Assembly (NCBI RefSeq): GCF_009601025.1 | Contig: NZ_WIVE01000033.1 | Coordinates: 1-48,317, forward strand | Direction: 5' to 3' | DNA: 48,317 bases | Origin: Roseospira navarrensis | GTDB lineage: Bacteria; Pseudomonadota; Alphaproteobacteria; Rhodospirillales; Rhodospirillaceae | Part shown: positions 27,268 to 35,742 of the stretch, piece after piece | Position numbering within the stretch: position 1 is the stretch's first letter | How the letters are laid out: each line of letters starts with the position of its first letter | Notes under the pieces: model-generated | Told to the model about the DNA's origin: nothing | Seen by the model: the letters and a program-made list of their open reading frames with translations, nothing else | The model's database searches: none | Position numbers and translations under genes: made by a program

Positions 27268-29859
27268 TCAGGCGTGCGCCTCGGCCTCTTCGGCCCGCTG
27301 GCGCCGCCGCTGGATCAGCGCGACGACCGCAAACAGCAGGAACGCGGGGATGAAGAACAGTTCCTTCGGCGGCCGGTCCGTGGCCACCTCCAGTTCGACC
27401 AGTTGCCAGTCGAAATCGATGCCGAGTTGCTCCGACGGCCCCCCGAACGCCAGGTTGTCCACGTAGTAGTCGCCGTCCTCCACCCGGAACTCGATGCCGG
27501 CGTTTTCACTCAGCCGGGTCTCGCCGTCCGCACCGGCCTCGCCCAGCGGCAGCAGGTATTTCGCATCCACCGGATCGCCCATCAGGTTCTCGCCGACCAG
27601 GCGGACCTGCAGGCTCTCGCCCGCCCCGGCATCCTCGGCCATCTGGTACACATCGGCGGCCGGCCGGGTCTCGAACTCAGGCGTAATCATGTCCAGAAAG
27701 AACCCGGGCCGGAACAGCGTGAACGCGATCAGGATCAGGGCCACGCTCTCCCACAGCCGGGATCGCGTGAACATGAAGCCCATGGACCCGGCCGCGAACA
27801 GCAACATGGCGATGAGCGCGACGACGAACACGAACACCGCCTGCACCGGCCCCACGTCGATCAGCAGCAGGTCGGTGTTGAAGATGAACAGGAACGGCAG
27901 CAGCGCCGTCCGGATGGAATAGAAAAACGCCTGGAAGCCGGTCTTGAGCGGATCGCCGCCGGAGATCGCGGCGGCGGCGAAACTGGCCAGCCCCACCGGC
28001 GGTGTCACGTCCGCCATGATGCCGAAGTAGAACACGAACATATGAACGGCGATCAGCGGCACGATCAGGCCGGACTGGGCGCCCAGCTCGACCACCACAC
28101 CGGCCATCAGCGACGACACCACGATGTAGTTGGCCGTGGTCGGCAGGCCCATGCCCAGCACGATGGAGATCAAGGCCACGAAGAACAGCATGGCCAGCAG
28201 GTTGCCGCCGGAGAGGAACTCGACGAACTCCGCCATCACCTGACCGACGCCGGTCAGCGTCACCGAGCCCACGATGATGCCGGCGATGCCCATGGCGCAG
28301 GCCAGCCCGATCATGTTGCGCGCGCCGATGATGAGGCCGGCCGCCACGTCCTCCCAGCCCTCCTTTGCCCGCATCAAAACGCTGGCGTCGCCCCGGAACA
28401 GCGCCTTCAGGGGCTTCTGGGTGACCAGGATGCCCAGCATGAAGACCGAGGACCAGAACGCCGACAGGCCGGGCGACTTGCGCTCGATCATCAGCAGGTA
28501 CATCAGCAGCAGGATCGGCAGCAGATAGTGCATGCCGGTCTTGAAGATGGTGCCCGTGGACGGCAGGTGGTCGATGGTCTCGAAGCTCAGGTCGAGGTCG
28601 GGCGCCTTCGAGGCGTACCAGACCGAGGTCACGTAGGCGATCGCCAGCACCGCCACCAGGGTGGGTGTCGAGGCCGGACCGACCGCGCCGTCCAGCAAAT
28701 CGACCACCACGCCGGCCACGTACAGCGTGCCACCGGCGATCACCAGCGAGATGGCGATGATGAACACGGCGCCCAGGATGAACTTCACCGGGTGCATGGT
28801 GGAGGTGCCGGTCATGCCGGATTTCAGCGCCTCCAGATGCACGATATAGATGAGCGCGACATACGAGATCGCGGCCGGCACGATGGCGGTCTTGACGACC
28901 TCGACATAGGACACGCCGACGTATTCGGTCATCAGGAACGCCACCGCGCCCATGACCGGCGGAGTCAGCACGCCGTTGATGGACGAGGACACCTCGATCG
29001 CGCCGGCCTTGGTGGCGGAGAAGCCCACCCGCTTCATCAGCGGGATGGTGAAGGTGCCCGTGGTCACCACGTTGGCGATGGACGAGCCGGAAATCAGGCC
29101 CGTGGCCGCCGAGGCGATGACGGCCGCCTTCGCCGGACCGCCCCTCAGATGCCCCAGGGCCGAAAACGCGAGTTGCAGGAAGTAGTTGCCGGCGCCGGCC
29201 TGGTTCAGCAGCGCCCCGAACAGCACGAACAGGAACACGAACCCCGAGGACACACCGAGCGCGACACCGTAGACGCCCTCGGTGGTCAGCATCAGGTGGC
29301 TCATGGCCTTCTCGAATGAGGCGCCCTTCCAGCGCACCACGTCCGGCAGAAGCTCCGACGAGCCGAAGAACACATAGGCCAGGAACACCACGGCCACGCC
29401 CATGAGCGGGATGCCCAACGACCGCCGCCCGGCCTCCATCAGCAGCACCAGCCCGATCCCGGCCATCACCAGATCGGTGGTGTTGGGGATGCCGGTGCGC
29501 GCGGCGATGCCGTCGTAATCCCAGAACAGGTAGGACGCGGTCGCGGCCGCCACGGCGGCCACGATCCAGGTCAGGATCGGAATATGGTCGCGCGGCCCGC
29601 TCTTGGACGCGGGAAAGGCGAGGAACGCCAGCAGGACGGCGAAACCGAGGTGGATCGCCCGGGTCTGGGTGTCGTTGTAGACCCCGATCCCGAGGACGAA
29701 CGGCAGCGGCGAGGCGATCCACAACTGGAACAAGGACCAGATCAGGGGAACGACCCACAGAAACGAGCGCGAAAACCAGTGCTTCGGCGCCCGGGCGCCG
29801 GTATCGGCCTCCGCGATGATGTCGTCGTAGTCGTTCGCCTTTTCGGCCTCGGTGGTCAT
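27268..29859 (-). CDS. TRAP transporter permease, fused small and large membrane subunits (4TM/12TM)
   Basis: 863 residues. A polar N-terminus is followed by about four helices (DctQ-like, to about 190) and a DctM-like region with the signature GLISGSSIANVVTTGTFTIPLMK. Further helices and a C-terminal soluble stretch (about 680-830) precede a last hydrophobic segment and an acidic tail. Fused permeases of this kind pair with TAXI-type binding proteins, which is exactly the gene upstream. The complex imports carboxylates or related solutes using a sodium or proton gradient. GGGAGAGGG precedes the ATG. The solute is not known. Confidence 0.93.
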   Translation of the reverse strand: MTTEAEKANDYDDIIAEADTGARAPKHWFSRSFLWVVPLIWSLFQLWIASPLPFVLGIGVYNDTQTRAIHLGFAVLLAFLAFPASKSGPRDHIPILTWIVAAVAAATASYLFWDYDGIAARTGIPNTTDLVMAGIGLVLLMEAGRRSLGIPLMGVAVVFLAYVFFGSSELLPDVVRWKGASFEKAMSHLMLTTEGVYGVALGVSSGFVFLFVLFGALLNQAGAGNYFLQLAFSALGHLRGGPAKAAVIASAATGLISGSSIANVVTTGTFTIPLMKRVGFSATKAGAIEVSSSINGVLTPPVMGAVAFLMTEYVGVSYVEVVKTAIVPAAISYVALIYIVHLEALKSGMTGTSTMHPVKFILGAVFIIAISLVIAGGTLYVAGVVVDLLDGAVGPASTPTLVAVLAIAYVTSVWYASKAPDLDLSFETIDHLPSTGTIFKTGMHYLLPILLLMYLLMIERKSPGLSAFWSSVFMLGILVTQKPLKALFRGDASVLMRAKEGWEDVAAGLIIGARNMIGLACAMGIAGIIVGSVTLTGVGQVMAEFVEFLSGGNLLAMLFFVALISIVLGMGLPTTANYIVVSSLMAGVVVELGAQSGLIVPLIAVHMFVFYFGIMADVTPPVGLASFAAAAISGGDPLKTGFQAFFYSIRTALLPFLFIFNTDLLLIDVGPVQAVFVFVVALIAMLLFAAGSMGFMFTRSRLWESVALILIAFTLFRPGFFLDMITPEFETRPAADVYQMAEDAGAGESLQVRLVGENLMGDPVDAKYLLPLGEAGADGETRLSENAGIEFRVEDGDYYVDNLAFGGPSEQLGIDFDWQLVELEVATDRPPKELFFIPAFLLFAVVALIQRRRQRAEEAEAHA

Positions 29860-29905
29860 GGGCCCTCTCCCTGCCGGGCGGTCTCACCTGTGTCGGAACG
29901 GCGAA

Positions 29906-29935
29906 CGCCGCGATTCCGGATCCGGAACCGCGGCG
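29906..29935 (-). terminator. Intercistronic hairpin between TAXI binding protein and permease
   Basis: CGCCGCG (29906-29912) pairs with CGCGGCG (29929-29935), with an inner TTCCGGA-TCCGGAA palindrome, in the 92-bp gap on the minus strand. No T-run follows. It probably trims transcription or protects the upstream message, so that binding protein is made in excess over permease, as is common in such operons (inference). Confidence 0.6.
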
Positions 29936-29951
29936 TCCTGCCGGGGCCGGA

Positions 29952-30920
29952 TTACATCCAGCCGCGCTCCTCGTAGTACTTCACCGCGCCCGGGTGCAGG
30001 TCGGCGGACAGGCCGTCCTTGATCATCTCGGACTCCTGCAGGCGCGAGAACGCCGGGTGCAGCTTCTTGAAGTCCTCGAAGTTGTCGAACACGGCGCTGA
30101 CCACCGCATAGACCACGTCATCCGGGGTCTCGGCGGCCGTCACGAAGGTCGCCTTCGGGCCCCAGGACGGAATGTCGTCCGGGTTGCCGGGGTACATGCC
30201 GCCCGGGATGGTGGCGCGGGCATACGCCTTGTTCTCTTCCAGCAGCGTGTCGATGCCCGGGCCCTCAAGCGCAATGATGTTCACGTCGCAGGTGGAGGTG
30301 GCTTCCTGCGACGAGCCGTTCGGCAGGCCGGCGGCCCAGATGGTGGCGTCGATCTTGCCGTCGCACAGCGCGGTCGCCTGTTCGGACGACTTCAGCTCGG
30401 CGGCCAGAGCGAAGTCCTCGGGGCTGAGATCGGAGTACGCCAGCAGGGTCTCGGCCAGCACGCGGGTGCCGGAGCCGGGGTTGCCGATGTTGATCTTCTT
30501 GCCCTCGAAGTCGGCCACCGTGTCGATGCCGGCATCGGCGCGCGCCATCACGTGCAGCGGCTCCGGATGGAGCGAGAACAGCGCGCGCAGTTCGGGATAC
30601 GGGCCGTCGCTTTCGAACGAACCCGTGCCTTCCAGGGCGGACGCCTGCACGTCGGACTGCACCACGCCGAAGTCCAGTTCGTCCTGGCGGATGGTGCGGG
30701 TGTTGTAGACCGACCCGCCGGTGGACTCCACCGAGCAGCGGATGCCGTGGTCCTTGCGGTCCTTGTTGACCAGACGGCAGATCGCGCCGCCGGTGGGGTA
30801 GTACACCCCGGTCACGCCGCCGGTGCCGATGGTAATGAACTGGTCGGCCGCGGCGCTGCCCGAGAAGGCGACGCTGGCCGCCAGCGCGGCGCCGGCGAAT
30901 TTGACGTGGGTCATCTTCAT
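29952..30920 (-). CDS. TAXI family TRAP transporter solute-binding protein
   Basis: 322 residues with a Sec signal peptide (KMTHVKFAGAALAASVAFSG, cleavage at SAAA-DQ). The mature part contains IGTGGVTGVYYPTGGAICRL, SVESTGGSVYN and INIGNPGSGTRVLAE, the hallmark of TAXI (NMT1/THI5-like) periplasmic binding proteins. GGGAG precedes the ATG at 30920. It lies 28 bp after the RpiR regulator and before the fused permease, so regulator and transporter are one unit. TAXI proteins studied so far bind glutamate and related dicarboxylates; this one may differ. Confidence 0.93.
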   Translation of the reverse strand: MKMTHVKFAGAALAASVAFSGSAAADQFITIGTGGVTGVYYPTGGAICRLVNKDRKDHGIRCSVESTGGSVYNTRTIRQDELDFGVVQSDVQASALEGTGSFESDGPYPELRALFSLHPEPLHVMARADAGIDTVADFEGKKINIGNPGSGTRVLAETLLAYSDLSPEDFALAAELKSSEQATALCDGKIDATIWAAGLPNGSSQEATSTCDVNIIALEGPGIDTLLEENKAYARATIPGGMYPGNPDDIPSWGPKATFVTAAETPDDVVYAVVSAVFDNFEDFKKLHPAFSRLQESEMIKDGLSADLHPGAVKYYEERGWM

Positions 30921-30948
30921 CGTGGTGGTCTCCCTGTTTTCTGAACGG

Positions 30949-31842
30949 TCAGGAGGGTGGAAACGCAGGACACTCGTCCCCTGCGAATTCGTCAAGCAGG
31001 CGGTTCTGCTCGGCGACTGTCCGGATCCGCGCCTCGCCGGCGGGACCGGCCCGCGCCACCAGCATGCCTGTCAGGGTCTCGATCAGGACAAGGGTGGCGG
31101 CGTAGGAGGAAAAGAACTGGGGGCTGTCGATGCGGTGGATGAAGCGGAAGTCCGCCCGGGCGAGGCCGGGGAACGCGTGGCTGTCCGTCAGGACGACGAG
31201 GCGCGCCCCGGCGCGGGCGGCGGCCTCGACCGCCTTCACCGCCCGCCGCGCATAGGGCGCCTTGGAAATCACGATCACCGCATCCTGCGGCCCGAGTCCG
31301 GCCAGCGCCCCGGCCATGGTCGCGCCGTCCTGGCCGGCGAGGCACCAGCGGTCGCTGAACCAGCCGGCCATGTAAGACAGATAGTGGGCCACACCGGCCG
31401 ATCCCAGGGCCCCGACCACGACGACCCGCCGGGCGGTCGCAAGGCAGTCGGCCGCGGCCTCCAGCTCGGCCGGATCGATGTCGGCAAGCAGGGCCTCGAT
31501 GTTGGCGGTGCAGGCTTTCACCTGGCGCGGCAGCAGGGGGCGGTCCGGGTCGTCCCGCAGCCGGCGGGCCTTGTCCGGGAAGCTGTCCAGGCGGCTTTCG
31601 ATCTCCGCCCGCGCCTGATCGCGCAGCGCCTCATAGCCCTCGAACCCGAGCGCGCGGGCGAGCCGGGAATAGCTGGCGGGCGAGACCCCGCTGGCCCCCG
31701 CCACCGCCCGAAGGCTGCGGGTGGCCACTTCGACGCGGTGCGCGGCCACGTAGTCGGCCGCCGCACGCAGGGACTCGCTCAGGTCGGCATACCGGGCGGA
31801 AATGGCGTCCAGGAGCAGGGGAGGCCGAACCGGATCTGTCAT
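30949..31842 (-). CDS. MurR/RpiR family transcriptional regulator
   Basis: 297 residues. The N-terminal HTH_6 domain (about 10-80, with LRAVAGASGVSPASYSRLARALGF as recognition region) is followed by a SIS domain (about 125-250, VVVVGALGSAGVAHYLSYMA and DAVIVISKAPYARRAVKAVEAA) that would sense a phosphosugar or other small ligand. The Met at 31842 is preferred over the one at 31890 because the longer version would run through the inverted repeat proposed as operator. The gene is divergent from the dimethylglycine dehydrogenase-like gene and heads the TAXI transporter unit, so it probably controls both. Confidence 0.88.
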   Translation of the reverse strand: MTDPVRPPLLLDAISARYADLSESLRAAADYVAAHRVEVATRSLRAVAGASGVSPASYSRLARALGFEGYEALRDQARAEIESRLDSFPDKARRLRDDPDRPLLPRQVKACTANIEALLADIDPAELEAAADCLATARRVVVVGALGSAGVAHYLSYMAGWFSDRWCLAGQDGATMAGALAGLGPQDAVIVISKAPYARRAVKAVEAAARAGARLVVLTDSHAFPGLARADFRFIHRIDSPQFFSSYAATLVLIETLTGMLVARAGPAGEARIRTVAEQNRLLDEFAGDECPAFPPS

Positions 31843-31851
31843 GCGCGGCGG

Positions 31852-31899
31852 CGTTTCATGTGTTTCAACTATTGCCTCTGCGTGAAACAACTGTACTAT
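31852..31899. promoter_or_regulatory. Candidate RpiR operator overlapping a sigma-70-type promoter
   Basis: TGTTTCA (31861-31867) and TGAAACA (31883-31889) form an exact inverted repeat with a 15-base centre; a further GTTTCA is at 31852-31857. On the plus strand TTGCCT (31872-31877), 16 bases, then TACTAT (31894-31899) make a good -35/-10 pair, so a bound repressor would cover the promoter of the oxidase gene. The site sits midway between the two divergent starts. Confidence 0.6.
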
Positions 31900-31937
31900 G
31901 CCGTGACCCTCTCACCTTGATCCGGATGCGCGGCGCC

Positions 31938-34361
31938 ATGCCTTCGAAGCCCCTTCCCGCACAGGCCTCCGTCGTTGTCATTGGCGGCGGCATCATGGGC
32001 TGCTCGACCCTCTATCATCTGGCCCGGATGGGTGTGGGTGACGCCATCCTGGTGGACCGGAACAGATTGACCTCCGGGACCACGTGGCATTCCGCCGCGC
32101 AGGTCCGCGCGCTTCGGCATTCCCGAAACTTGACACGAATGATCCAGTATTCCGTCGATCTTTACAACCGTCTGGAAGCAGAAACCGGCCAGGCGGTGGG
32201 GTGGATCGGGGAAGGATCCCTGTCCATCGCCACCACCCCGGACCGCCTGACCCACATAAAACGACAGGCCGCCCTCGCCCATTCCTATGGCATTCCGGCC
32301 TGCACGATCCCCGCGGGCGAGGCCGCCGAGCGCTGGCCCCTGATGAACGCCGCCGATGTGCTGGGCGCGGTCTGGTCACCGGAGGACGGACGGGTCAGCC
32401 CCTCCGACGTCTGTGCGGCGCTGGTGAAGGCGGCAAAGCGGCTGGGCGCGACCTTCTTCGAACAGACGGGGGTGAGCGGCATCCTGACCGAGACCGGCCG
32501 CATCCGGGGCGTCGAGACCACGCAGGGCACCGTGATGTGCGACGCCGTGGCCGTGTGCGCCGGCCTGTGGTCGCGCGAGGTGGCCACCATGGCCGGCGCC
32601 GACGCGCCGCTGTGGCCCTGCGAGCATTTCTACATGCTGACCAAGCCGGTGCAAGGCATCTCCGGCAACCTGCCTACCCTGAGCGATCACGACAACCATC
32701 TGTATATCCGCGATGATTCCGGCGGTCTTCTGGTCGGCTGCTTCGAGCCCATGGGCAAGGCCATCCCGCCCGGCGTGCTGACCGAGACCTTCGAATTCGC
32801 GCTGCTGCCCGAGGACTGGGCGCATTTCGAACCCATGGCCGAACGCGCCCTGCACCGCCTGCCCGTGCTGGAACAGGCCGAGGTGCGCATGCTGCTGAAC
32901 GGGCCGGAGAGCTTCACGCCGGACGGCACCTTCATGCTGGGCGAGACCGCCGAGACCCGGGGTCTGTTCCTGGGCTGCGGCATGAACTCGGTGGGCATCG
33001 CGGCGGGGGGCGGCGCGGGCATGAACCTGGCCCACGCCATCGTGCACGGCCACACCGCCTATGACCTGGGCGAGGCCGACGCCATGCGGTTCGCCCCCGT
33101 GTTCAATTCGGTCGAGCACCTGATGGCGCGCGCCCCGGAGGTGTTGGGCACGCACTACGCGATCGCCTATCCCGGCATGCAATTCCGGACCGCGAGAGAC
33201 CTGCGCCCCCTGCCGCTGGACGCCGAGCACCGCGCCGCCGGGGCCCACATGGGGCAGGTCTACGGCTGGGAACGGCCGCTCTACTACGGCAAGACCGCCG
33301 AGCCCGTGCTGCGGTTCGGGCGCCCGGACTGGTTCGAAGCCGTGGGCGCCGAGGTCCGCGCGGCCCACGAGGCGGCCGCCGTGTTCGATGCCTCCCCCTT
33401 CGGCAAGATCGAGGTGGAGGGTCCCGACGCCGAGGCCTTCCTCCGCCACACCTGCGCGGGCCAGGTGGGCCGCGCGCCGGGCGCGGTGATCTACACCGCC
33501 GTGCTGAACGACCGCGGCACCTATGAAAGCGACCTGACCGCTCAACGCCTGACGGAAACGCGCTACCGCCTGTTCGTGGGGACGACCGCCATCCGGCGCG
33601 ATCTGGCTTGGTTCCGCCGCCATGCCGAGGGCTTCGCCGTCACGGTGACGGACCGCACGGAGGATTTCGCCGTGCTCGGCCTCATGGGGCCGGACACGCC
33701 CCGGATCGCCGCCGCCATCGGGTGCCCGGCGCTGAACGCCATCGGCTATTTTCGCCATGCCGCGGTCGAGATCGCCGGCCATGCCGTGCGCGCGGCCCGG
33801 CTCTCCTACGTGGGCGAGGCCGGATGGGAGATCACCCGCCGGGTCGAGGCGGCGCGGGATGTCTACGCGGCCCTGACCGGCGCGGGCGCGGCGCCGGCCG
33901 GCCTGTACGCCCAGACCGCGATGCGAATCGAAAAGGGCTTCCTGGCGATGGGCCACGAACTGGATTCGGACATCACGCCCGTCGAGGCCGGGCTGGCGGG
34001 CCTGACCCGAAAGGCCGGCGGCTTCATCGGAGCGGAGGCCCTGCGCGCCCGGCGCGCCGAGGGGGCCTGTGCACGGATCGTCTCCCTCACGCTGGATGAT
34101 CCCCAGGCCGTGCCCTTGGGCCACGAGCCCGTCCACCTGGGCGACCGGATCATCGGCGACACCACGTCCTGCGCCTTCGGCTACCGCATCGGGCGGCCGG
34201 TCGCGCTGGCGGTCCTCAAGGACCTGTCCACGCCGGTCGAGACCGGAACCCGGGTTCAGGTGGACATCGCGGGTCACCGGCTCGACGCGACCGTGACATG
34301 GGGGCCACTTTACGACCTGCAAGGCGCGCGCATGCGCCCTGACGAGAACACGCCCGGCTAG
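31938..34361 (+). CDS. Dimethylglycine/sarcosine dehydrogenase-like FAD enzyme with GcvT domains
   Basis: 807 residues. The N-terminal DAO-type FAD domain has VVVIGGGIMG (12-21) and SGTTWH with His51, the position used for covalent FAD attachment in dimethylglycine and sarcosine dehydrogenases. FAO_M then GCV_T and GCV_T_C domains follow (about 425-800), including the folate-site segment MGHELDSDITPVEAGL. Such enzymes oxidatively demethylate N-methyl glycines and pass the one-carbon unit to tetrahydrofolate. The start at 31938 is chosen from the family; the Met at 31926 is possible, and no clear ribosome site is seen for either. The stop codon TAG is formed jointly by the target TA and the first base of a MITE. 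Confidence 0.85.
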   Translation: MPSKPLPAQASVVVIGGGIMGCSTLYHLARMGVGDAILVDRNRLTSGTTWHSAAQVRALRHSRNLTRMIQYSVDLYNRLEAETGQAVGWIGEGSLSIATTPDRLTHIKRQAALAHSYGIPACTIPAGEAAERWPLMNAADVLGAVWSPEDGRVSPSDVCAALVKAAKRLGATFFEQTGVSGILTETGRIRGVETTQGTVMCDAVAVCAGLWSREVATMAGADAPLWPCEHFYMLTKPVQGISGNLPTLSDHDNHLYIRDDSGGLLVGCFEPMGKAIPPGVLTETFEFALLPEDWAHFEPMAERALHRLPVLEQAEVRMLLNGPESFTPDGTFMLGETAETRGLFLGCGMNSVGIAAGGGAGMNLAHAIVHGHTAYDLGEADAMRFAPVFNSVEHLMARAPEVLGTHYAIAYPGMQFRTARDLRPLPLDAEHRAAGAHMGQVYGWERPLYYGKTAEPVLRFGRPDWFEAVGAEVRAAHEAAAVFDASPFGKIEVEGPDAEAFLRHTCAGQVGRAPGAVIYTAVLNDRGTYESDLTAQRLTETRYRLFVGTTAIRRDLAWFRRHAEGFAVTVTDRTEDFAVLGLMGPDTPRIAAAIGCPALNAIGYFRHAAVEIAGHAVRAARLSYVGEAGWEITRRVEAARDVYAALTGAGAAPAGLYAQTAMRIEKGFLAMGHELDSDITPVEAGLAGLTRKAGGFIGAEALRARRAEGACARIVSLTLDDPQAVPLGHEPVHLGDRIIGDTTSCAFGYRIGRPVALAVLKDLSTPVETGTRVQVDIAGHRLDATVTWGPLYDLQGARMRPDENTPG

Positions 34362-34629
34362 GGCCTGTTGACAATAGGAGGCGCGGCCACGGTTGAGGCG
34401 AAAACGGTCAGAGATCAGGAGCGAGGACGAAGGACATGCCGCGCATATTCAAGGACAAGCGACGCCATCTCGGGCCGTTTTCGCCCAATCCCGAAGGGAC
34501 GGGCCGGGATTTCCCGCTGGGCAGCGTCGCGCATGGCTTGTGTGGGACCTGCCACACGGCGCCATCCGCTCCTTGCCAGCGAAAAACCCCGGCCCGCCGT
34601 GACCGTGCCCCTAATGTCAACAGGCCCTA
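34359..34629. mobile_element. 271-bp MITE inserted between convergent genes
   Basis: TAGGGCCTGTTGACA (34359-34373) is repeated exactly inverted at 34615-34629, and the match continues imperfectly for about 35 bp on each side. Outer TA dinucleotides fit a TA target duplication (IS630/Tc1-like or IS5/IS427-like transposition). Internal frames of 60-70 codons show no transposase features, so it is non-autonomous. It supplies the third base of the stop codons of both flanking genes. Removing it with one TA restores ...GGC-TAA for the left gene and ...TAT-TAG for the right gene, so both proteins are unchanged. Confidence 0.85.
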
Positions 34630-35418
34630 ATACGCGGTCATGACGCGCGCATCCAGTTCGACCACGGACCCGGACCGTTGCTTGCCGAGCGCCCAAAGCA
34701 GGTCTTGCCCCCAGGTCGCCTTTGACACCACCTGAACGGTCACGACGAACGAGCCCGAATCGGGCACATCCACCGTCTTGGTCAGGCTGCCCGACCGGAA
34801 CGACAGCGACACCGTGTCGTGGGGAATGGCCACGCTGGAAACCCGGCCCAGCACGCCCAGCCGTTCGGCGCCCCCCCGGCCCGCCGTGTTGGCGTAGACC
34901 AGGATCGGGGTCGAACTCGCCAACCCTTTTTGCGAATACTGGATGACCGCCTGACGAGTGCTGGCTGGCTGGACCGCCGACTCGCGCGTGAACACCGGGT
35001 CCTTGGCATGGGCGCTGGCGATGAACAATCCCCCGGGCATCACGGCGGCCGTGGGCTGCTCGACGGTGCGCGATAGCGCGGCGACCTCGGCTTCGGCCTC
35101 GGCCCGCCCCTGCCCGTCAGACAGGCCGCCGACGATATTGGTGACGATGCCCGGGGCCGAGATCCCCACGATCAGCGCCTGACGCAGCTCCGTCTGACGA
35201 AACGCGATGCACAGCACGATGCCGATCAGCGCGAAGATGGCCAGCCCGACCAAAAGCCCGATTTCCGGCAGCGGGTTGCCCGGGTTCGAGACATAGGTCC
35301 CGGCGATGCGCGACAGCGTCGGCAGCATGCCGCCGATGGCCGCCATGGTGCAGGCGGCGACCCATTCCTGGGTGGTCAATGCCCGGTGGCCCGGCCGATG
35401 CAACGCTTCCGTGCTCAT
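34627..35418 (-). CDS. Hypothetical membrane protein with two N-terminal helices
   Basis: 263 residues, not recognised. Two hydrophobic segments near the N-terminus (AACTMAAIGGMLPTLSRIAG at about 20-40, and LPEIGLLVGLAIFALIGIVLCIAF at about 50-73) are followed by a soluble part of about 190 residues with beta-strand character (SFVVTVQVVSKATWG, VDVPDSG). It resembles small inner-membrane proteins with a C-terminal domain on one side. A GGGAG ribosome site precedes the ATG at 35418. Its TAG stop contains the right-hand end of the MITE. No operon partner is evident. Confidence 0.6.
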   Translation of the reverse strand: MSTEALHRPGHRALTTQEWVAACTMAAIGGMLPTLSRIAGTYVSNPGNPLPEIGLLVGLAIFALIGIVLCIAFRQTELRQALIVGISAPGIVTNIVGGLSDGQGRAEAEAEVAALSRTVEQPTAAVMPGGLFIASAHAKDPVFTRESAVQPASTRQAVIQYSQKGLASSTPILVYANTAGRGGAERLGVLGRVSSVAIPHDTVSLSFRSGSLTKTVDVPDSGSFVVTVQVVSKATWGQDLLWALGKQRSGSVVELDARVMTAY

Positions 35419-35742
35419 GGGGAGATCTCCCATCCACGTGACCGCTGGCCCGGGTCGCGGGTGGGGGGCGCGGTCGCCCACCCGCAGCCGGGACCATCAT
35501 ATCGCCACAATACCAAGCCGCGGCGCCGACCTGAACAAAAATATAAGCATAATTGTCACAAATTTTTGATAGTTTTGCCCGAGAGCAGCAGAGCAAGGAG
35601 GGACGCATCGGTGGTGCGGCGATGCAGGCCCCCGCCGCCTTACTCCCCCGGCGCGACCGCTTCCCTGCATGGGGGCCGCCCTGCTACGCTTGGGTCCCGG
35701 CGAGCCGGTCTCGCCACACCTTGATCCTGGGAGAGATGCCCC
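35419..35742. other. Divergent promoter region
   Basis: Lies between the minus-strand membrane protein and the plus-strand cytochrome gene. An AT-rich block at about 35505-35575 (ATAAGCATAATTGTCACAAA and following) should hold one or both promoters; no regulator site could be named. No gene is supported. Confidence 0.5.

Noticed and set aside
27677-29887. 736-codon minus-strand frame alongside the TRAP permease
   Set aside because: Alternative frame of the permease gene; Arg/Gly-rich with no helices, while the permease frame has clear membrane segments.
34393-34630. Small ORFs inside the MITE
   Set aside because: 60-70 codons, no transposase motif, and one runs into the terminal repeat; the element is non-autonomous.
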